Shown piece by piece: positions 3,796 to 5,971 of a DNA stretch of 5,971 bases. The position numbers and the translations under genes were made by a program. Source of the DNA: Devosia equisanguinis (GTDB lineage: Bacteria; Pseudomonadota; Alphaproteobacteria; Rhizobiales; Devosiaceae); the NCBI GenBank assembly GCA_945888565.1, contig CAMDAL010000261.1, forward strand, positions 1 to 5,971, in the 5' to 3' direction. The notes beneath the pieces were generated by a model, which was given only the letters and a program-made list of their open reading frames with translations, did no database searches and was not told where the DNA came from. How positions within the stretch are numbered: the stretch's first letter is position 1; every line of letters begins with the position of its first letter.

Positions 3796-5292
3796 ATGTC
3801 CGACATCAGTCTCTCAAAGGCGGTTCGATCGAACCTCCTGAGCCTGCAGTCTACCGCAGCCTCGATGGCCATGACGCAGGAGCGTCTGGCTACGGGGCTC
3901 AAGGTAAACTCAGCACTCGACAACCCGACTAACTTCTTCACGGCTTCGGCTCTCAACAGCCGCGCTGGCGACATGGCCAACCTGCTGGACAGCATGTCCT
4001 CTGGTATCAAGACCATCGAAGCTGCCGACAACGGCCTGAAGTCGATCACCAAGACCGTCGAAACGATGCAGTCCACGCTCCGACAGGCGCGCCAGGACAA
4101 GTCGTTCAAGACCGGCTCGTACACCGTCAACCTCGGCGCCACTCCGGCCGGCACCGAGCAGTTGGCGCTGTCCGGCGGCGCGATCGGCACCACGCCGATC
4201 AACGTCGATCTGACGACGACGACCAATACCGCCGCCGCCGTCTCCGACAGCGGTACGGTTGGCAGCTTGACAACCTCCAGCACTCTCGCCGATGCCGGCA
4301 TCACCATCACCGGTGCCAGCACGTTCACTGTGAGTGACGGCACGAACACCAATACGTTCAATGTGACCAATACCGGCACCCAGACCGTCGGCGACCTTAT
4401 CAACAGCATCAACGGCAACTCGGCGCTGGCTGTCACTGCCTCGATCAACAGCAGCGGCCAGTTCACCCTGACCGCCGACAACAACACCGTTGGCATCGCT
4501 ACCGGCGGCACCGTCGATACCGGCCCGACCGGCATTGCGGCCTCTACGGCGGCGAACGCTGCGGTGAACGTGGTCACTGCCAAGACCGTTGACGCGCTCG
4601 TCACCGAGATCAACGCCAACACCTCGCTCAACTCGGCGGTTCGTGCCTCCAACGACAACGGCAAGCTGCGCATCGAGAACCTCTCGACCGTGGACCTGTC
4701 GGTTGGCGGCGTCAGCACAGCCGGTGAACTTACCGGCGTTGCGAACTCGGTTAGCGTCGGCAGCAACGACGTGCGCAAGAACCTGGTCAAGCAGTTCAAT
4801 GAACTGCGCGATCAGTTGGACAAGTTTGCCGATGACTCCTCGTTCAACGGCATCAACCTGCTCCGCGGCGACAAGCTGAAGCTGACCTTCAACGAAACCG
4901 GCACCTCGACCATCGAGATCCAGGCCAAGGACGAGGGCGGCGTTCCGACCTCGATCAACAACACGGCGCTGGGCATCGACGAGGTCTTCAACGCCGACTT
5001 CGACAGCGACGCGACGCTGGACATGAAGCTTGAATCGCTGGCCGGCGTGATGGGCAAACTGCGGTCGCATGCTTCGTCCTTCGGCTCGAACCTCTCGATC
5101 GTCGAGAATCGCACCGACTTCACCAAGAACATGATCAACACGCTGGAAACCGGCGCGGCGAATCTGACCTTGGCTGACACCAACGAGGAAGCGGCCAACC
5201 TGCTGGCCCTGCAGACTCGCCAGCAGCTCAGCTCGACTGCCCTGTCGATGGCTTCGCAGGCCGACCAGGCGGTGCTCCGTCTCTTCGGCTGA
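3796..5292 (+). CDS. fliC: Flagellin (filament protein), first tandem copy
   Basis: Flagellin is exported through the flagellar channel and polymerises into the filament. At 498 aa it is longer than Caulobacter flagellins (about 275 aa). Residues 1-104 form the conserved N-terminal coiled-coil domain (SLSKAVRSNLLSLQST, then RLATGLKVNSALDNPTNFFTA). Residues 326-498 form the C-terminal domain, with DDSSFNGINLLRGD and the closing SQADQAVLRLFG. Between them is an exposed insert rich in Thr, Ser, Ala, Gly and Asn. The insert contains two segments like the flagellin IN motif (about 197-230 and 264-297). There are no cysteines, and no Lys or Arg from 107 to 262. The segment equivalent to the Salmonella TLR5 site reads ETMQSTLRQ, lacking its key arginine. 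The start at 3796 has AAGGA 7 nt upstream. A strong terminator follows the TGA, so the gene is probably transcribed alone or as an operon end. Confidence 0.97.
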   Translation: MSDISLSKAVRSNLLSLQSTAASMAMTQERLATGLKVNSALDNPTNFFTASALNSRAGDMANLLDSMSSGIKTIEAADNGLKSITKTVETMQSTLRQARQDKSFKTGSYTVNLGATPAGTEQLALSGGAIGTTPINVDLTTTTNTAAAVSDSGTVGSLTTSSTLADAGITITGASTFTVSDGTNTNTFNVTNTGTQTVGDLINSINGNSALAVTASINSSGQFTLTADNNTVGIATGGTVDTGPTGIAASTAANAAVNVVTAKTVDALVTEINANTSLNSAVRASNDNGKLRIENLSTVDLSVGGVSTAGELTGVANSVSVGSNDVRKNLVKQFNELRDQLDKFADDSSFNGINLLRGDKLKLTFNETGTSTIEIQAKDEGGVPTSINNTALGIDEVFNADFDSDATLDMKLESLAGVMGKLRSHASSFGSNLSIVENRTDFTKNMINTLETGAANLTLADTNEEAANLLALQTRQQLSSTALSMASQADQAVLRLFG

Positions 5293-5299
5293 GTATACC

Positions 5300-5313
5300 G
5301 GAACAGAAGTTCC
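5300..5313 (+). repeat. Small hairpin between flagellin stop and terminator
   Basis: GGAAC and GTTCC pair perfectly around AGAA, 7 nt after the stop codon and only 3 nt before the terminator stem. No T-run follows it, so it is not itself a terminator. It could stack on the terminator hairpin and protect the mRNA 3' end. Confidence 0.4.
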
Positions 5314-5316
5314 AAG

Positions 5317-5347
5317 AAGGCGGGCTTCGGCCCGCCTTTTGTTTTTT
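5317..5347 (+). terminator. Rho-independent terminator of the first flagellin gene
   Basis: A perfect 9-bp stem, AAGGCGGGC (5317-5325) and GCCCGCCTT (5330-5338), closes on the extra-stable UUCG tetraloop. It is followed by a T-rich run, TTTTGTTTTTT, through 5347. It begins 24 nt after the flagellin stop codon. It would separate the first flagellin transcript from the second flagellin gene, which then needs its own promoter. Confidence 0.95.
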
Positions 5348-5397
5348 GCTCCTGCGGCTCCACCAGATCGCAGCGTTCAAGTTCCAGCGCTCAATCC

Positions 5398-5414
5398 CAC
5401 TGCCTCCGGCAGTG
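5398..5414. repeat. Perfect inverted repeat CACTGCC-TCC-GGCAGTG
   Basis: Arms at 5398-5404 and 5408-5414 are exact 7-bp complements around TCC. It lies about 50 bp beyond the first flagellin terminator and over 300 bp from the second flagellin start. It may be a regulator site or a hairpin in an untranslated transcript. No T-run follows it. Confidence 0.4.
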
Positions 5415-5673
5415 ATGTGACCAGCTGGCAATATGCAGCGGTCGTCCATCCTTCGCATTTTCGCTCGCGACGACGAATCACAGAGCAGACGGCCTCGGGG
5501 CCGGCGCTTTCTGTAGCGGATGTGGCTGACTGCACGCGCGGGAGAGCGAACCCGTCCCACTCCGGAGCAGCACGCTAAGACGGCGTTAACGCTCGGGCGA
5601 TCGATCCATACAAAACCAATTCCAAGGACCGAACTTAATACTTTCTTCGGGGCTCCCGCCAATTATCGGTCCA

Positions 5674-5691
5674 CGCCTCCAGGAAGAGGCG
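5674..5691 (+). repeat. Hairpin in the leader of the second flagellin gene
   Basis: CGCCTC (5674-5679) and GAGGCG (5686-5691) pair perfectly around CAGGAA, 37 nt before the ATG. The loop and right arm contain a purine-rich AGGAAGAGG that resembles a ribosome site but is too far from the start to serve. The first flagellin gene also has a leader hairpin 26 nt before its ATG, with a different sequence. Confidence 0.45.
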
Positions 5692-5728
5692 GAAGTACAA
5701 CGTGTTTGGACCCAGAAAGGGACCTCAA

Positions 5729-5971
5729 ATGGACGTCAATCTCTCCAAGGCCGTACGCTCAAACCTGCTGAGCCTGCAGTCTACCGCCGCATCGATGGCC
5801 AAGACCCAGAACAGGCTTGCCACCGGTCTGAAGGTGAACTCGGCGCTCGACAATCCGTCGAACTTCTTCACCGCTTCGGCACTCAACAGCCGCGCCGGCG
5901 ACATGGCCAACCTGCTGGACGGCATGTCCTCGGGTATCAAGACCATCGAAGCGGCAGACAACGGCCTGAAG
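5729..5971 (+). CDS. fliC: Flagellin, second tandem copy (3' end outside window)
   Basis: The first 81 codons of a second flagellin are visible, open to the last base of the window. The protein starts MDVNLSKAVRSNLLSLQSTA and is identical to the first flagellin at 75 of 81 aligned positions, with one residue deleted near the N-terminus (Ser2 of the first copy). The six substitutions are I/V, S/N, M/K, E/N, T/S and S/G. At the DNA level about 34 of 243 aligned bases differ, mostly at silent third positions, so the copies are old and held similar by selection, not freshly duplicated. AAAGGGA lies about 6 nt before the ATG. The sequence around the ribosome site (CCAGAA, GACCTCA) resembles that of the first flagellin. 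Only the N-terminal D0/D1 region is seen, so the variable region and full length are unknown. Confidence 0.95.
   Translation, partial: MDVNLSKAVRSNLLSLQSTAASMAKTQNRLATGLKVNSALDNPSNFFTASALNSRAGDMANLLDGMSSGIKTIEAADNGLK

Larger units (their letters stand above)
5348..5728. other. Intergenic region between tandem flagellin genes, no gene supported
   Basis: I see no convincing gene in these 381 bp. Short open frames here lack ribosome sites and flagellar or other recognisable content, and one runs across the start of the second flagellin. The region should contain that gene's promoter, but I found no good sigma-54, sigma-28 or sigma-70 match. A TGG/GC pair with correct sigma-54 spacing at 5523-5537 has a poor -12 sequence. 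Visible structures are a 7-bp inverted repeat at 5398-5414, a 10-bp palindrome GCGTTAACGC at 5583-5592 containing TTAA, and a leader hairpin at 5674-5691. A small RNA cannot be excluded. Confidence 0.5.

Noticed and set aside
3723..5070. Long open frames on the minus strand opposite the first flagellin (358 and 386 codons)
   Set aside because: They mirror the codon bias of the flagellin gene, resemble no family, have low-complexity sequence, and overlap each other in different frames.
5523..5537. Sigma-54 promoter TGGCTGA-N4-ACGC before the second flagellin
   Set aside because: GG and GC are correctly spaced, but the -12 TT is lost, and it is about 190 bp from the start codon; too weak to call.
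5520..5771. 83-codon frame running into the second flagellin
   Set aside because: It overlaps the start of the real flagellin in another frame, has no ribosome site and no recognisable content.

Overview
The window is a flagellar locus of an alphaproteobacterium. Three things point to that class. The first is a DksA-family protein that keeps only one of the four zinc-site cysteines. The second is fliX, an alphaproteobacterial flagellar regulator, divergent from flgI. The third is a perfect TTAA-N7-TTAA box of the kind bound by the cell-cycle and motility regulator CtrA. The flagellin termini and GC-rich codon use suggest a Rhodospirillales-like organism, but that finer placement is inference.

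Layout. On the minus strand, fliX (548-961) is followed by a dksA-like gene (19-432) with its own sigma-70-like promoter. Between fliX and flgI lies a 228-bp divergent control region (962-1189). It holds a CtrA box flanked almost symmetrically by two GGCA-N5-TGCC dyads, then an AT-rich dyad, then a strong sigma-54 -24/-12 promoter reading toward flgI. On the plus strand, flgI (P-ring), a short flgJ/cheL (rod-binding domain only) and a flgN-like chaperone gene overlap by one and four bases, so they form a translationally coupled operon. A proline-rich small gene of unknown function (3214-3543) follows after a hairpin.

The right half holds two flagellin genes in tandem. The first (3796-5292, 498 aa) is complete and ends in a textbook rho-independent terminator. 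The second begins at 5729 and runs off the window; its visible 81 residues are nearly the same as the start of the first. About 380 bp without a convincing gene separate the terminator from the second flagellin.

How it fits together: FliX is known in Caulobacter to couple early basal-body assembly to FlbD, an enhancer-binding activator of sigma-54 flagellar promoters. Here fliX sits back to back with a sigma-54-driven operon for late basal-body parts (P-ring, rod-binding factor, hook-associated protein chaperone), followed by filament genes. The genes are ordinary for the class. The most interesting material is the organisation of the fliX-flgI control region. I saw no mobile element, CRISPR array, tRNA or rRNA, and no sign of an unknown enzymatic or defence system.
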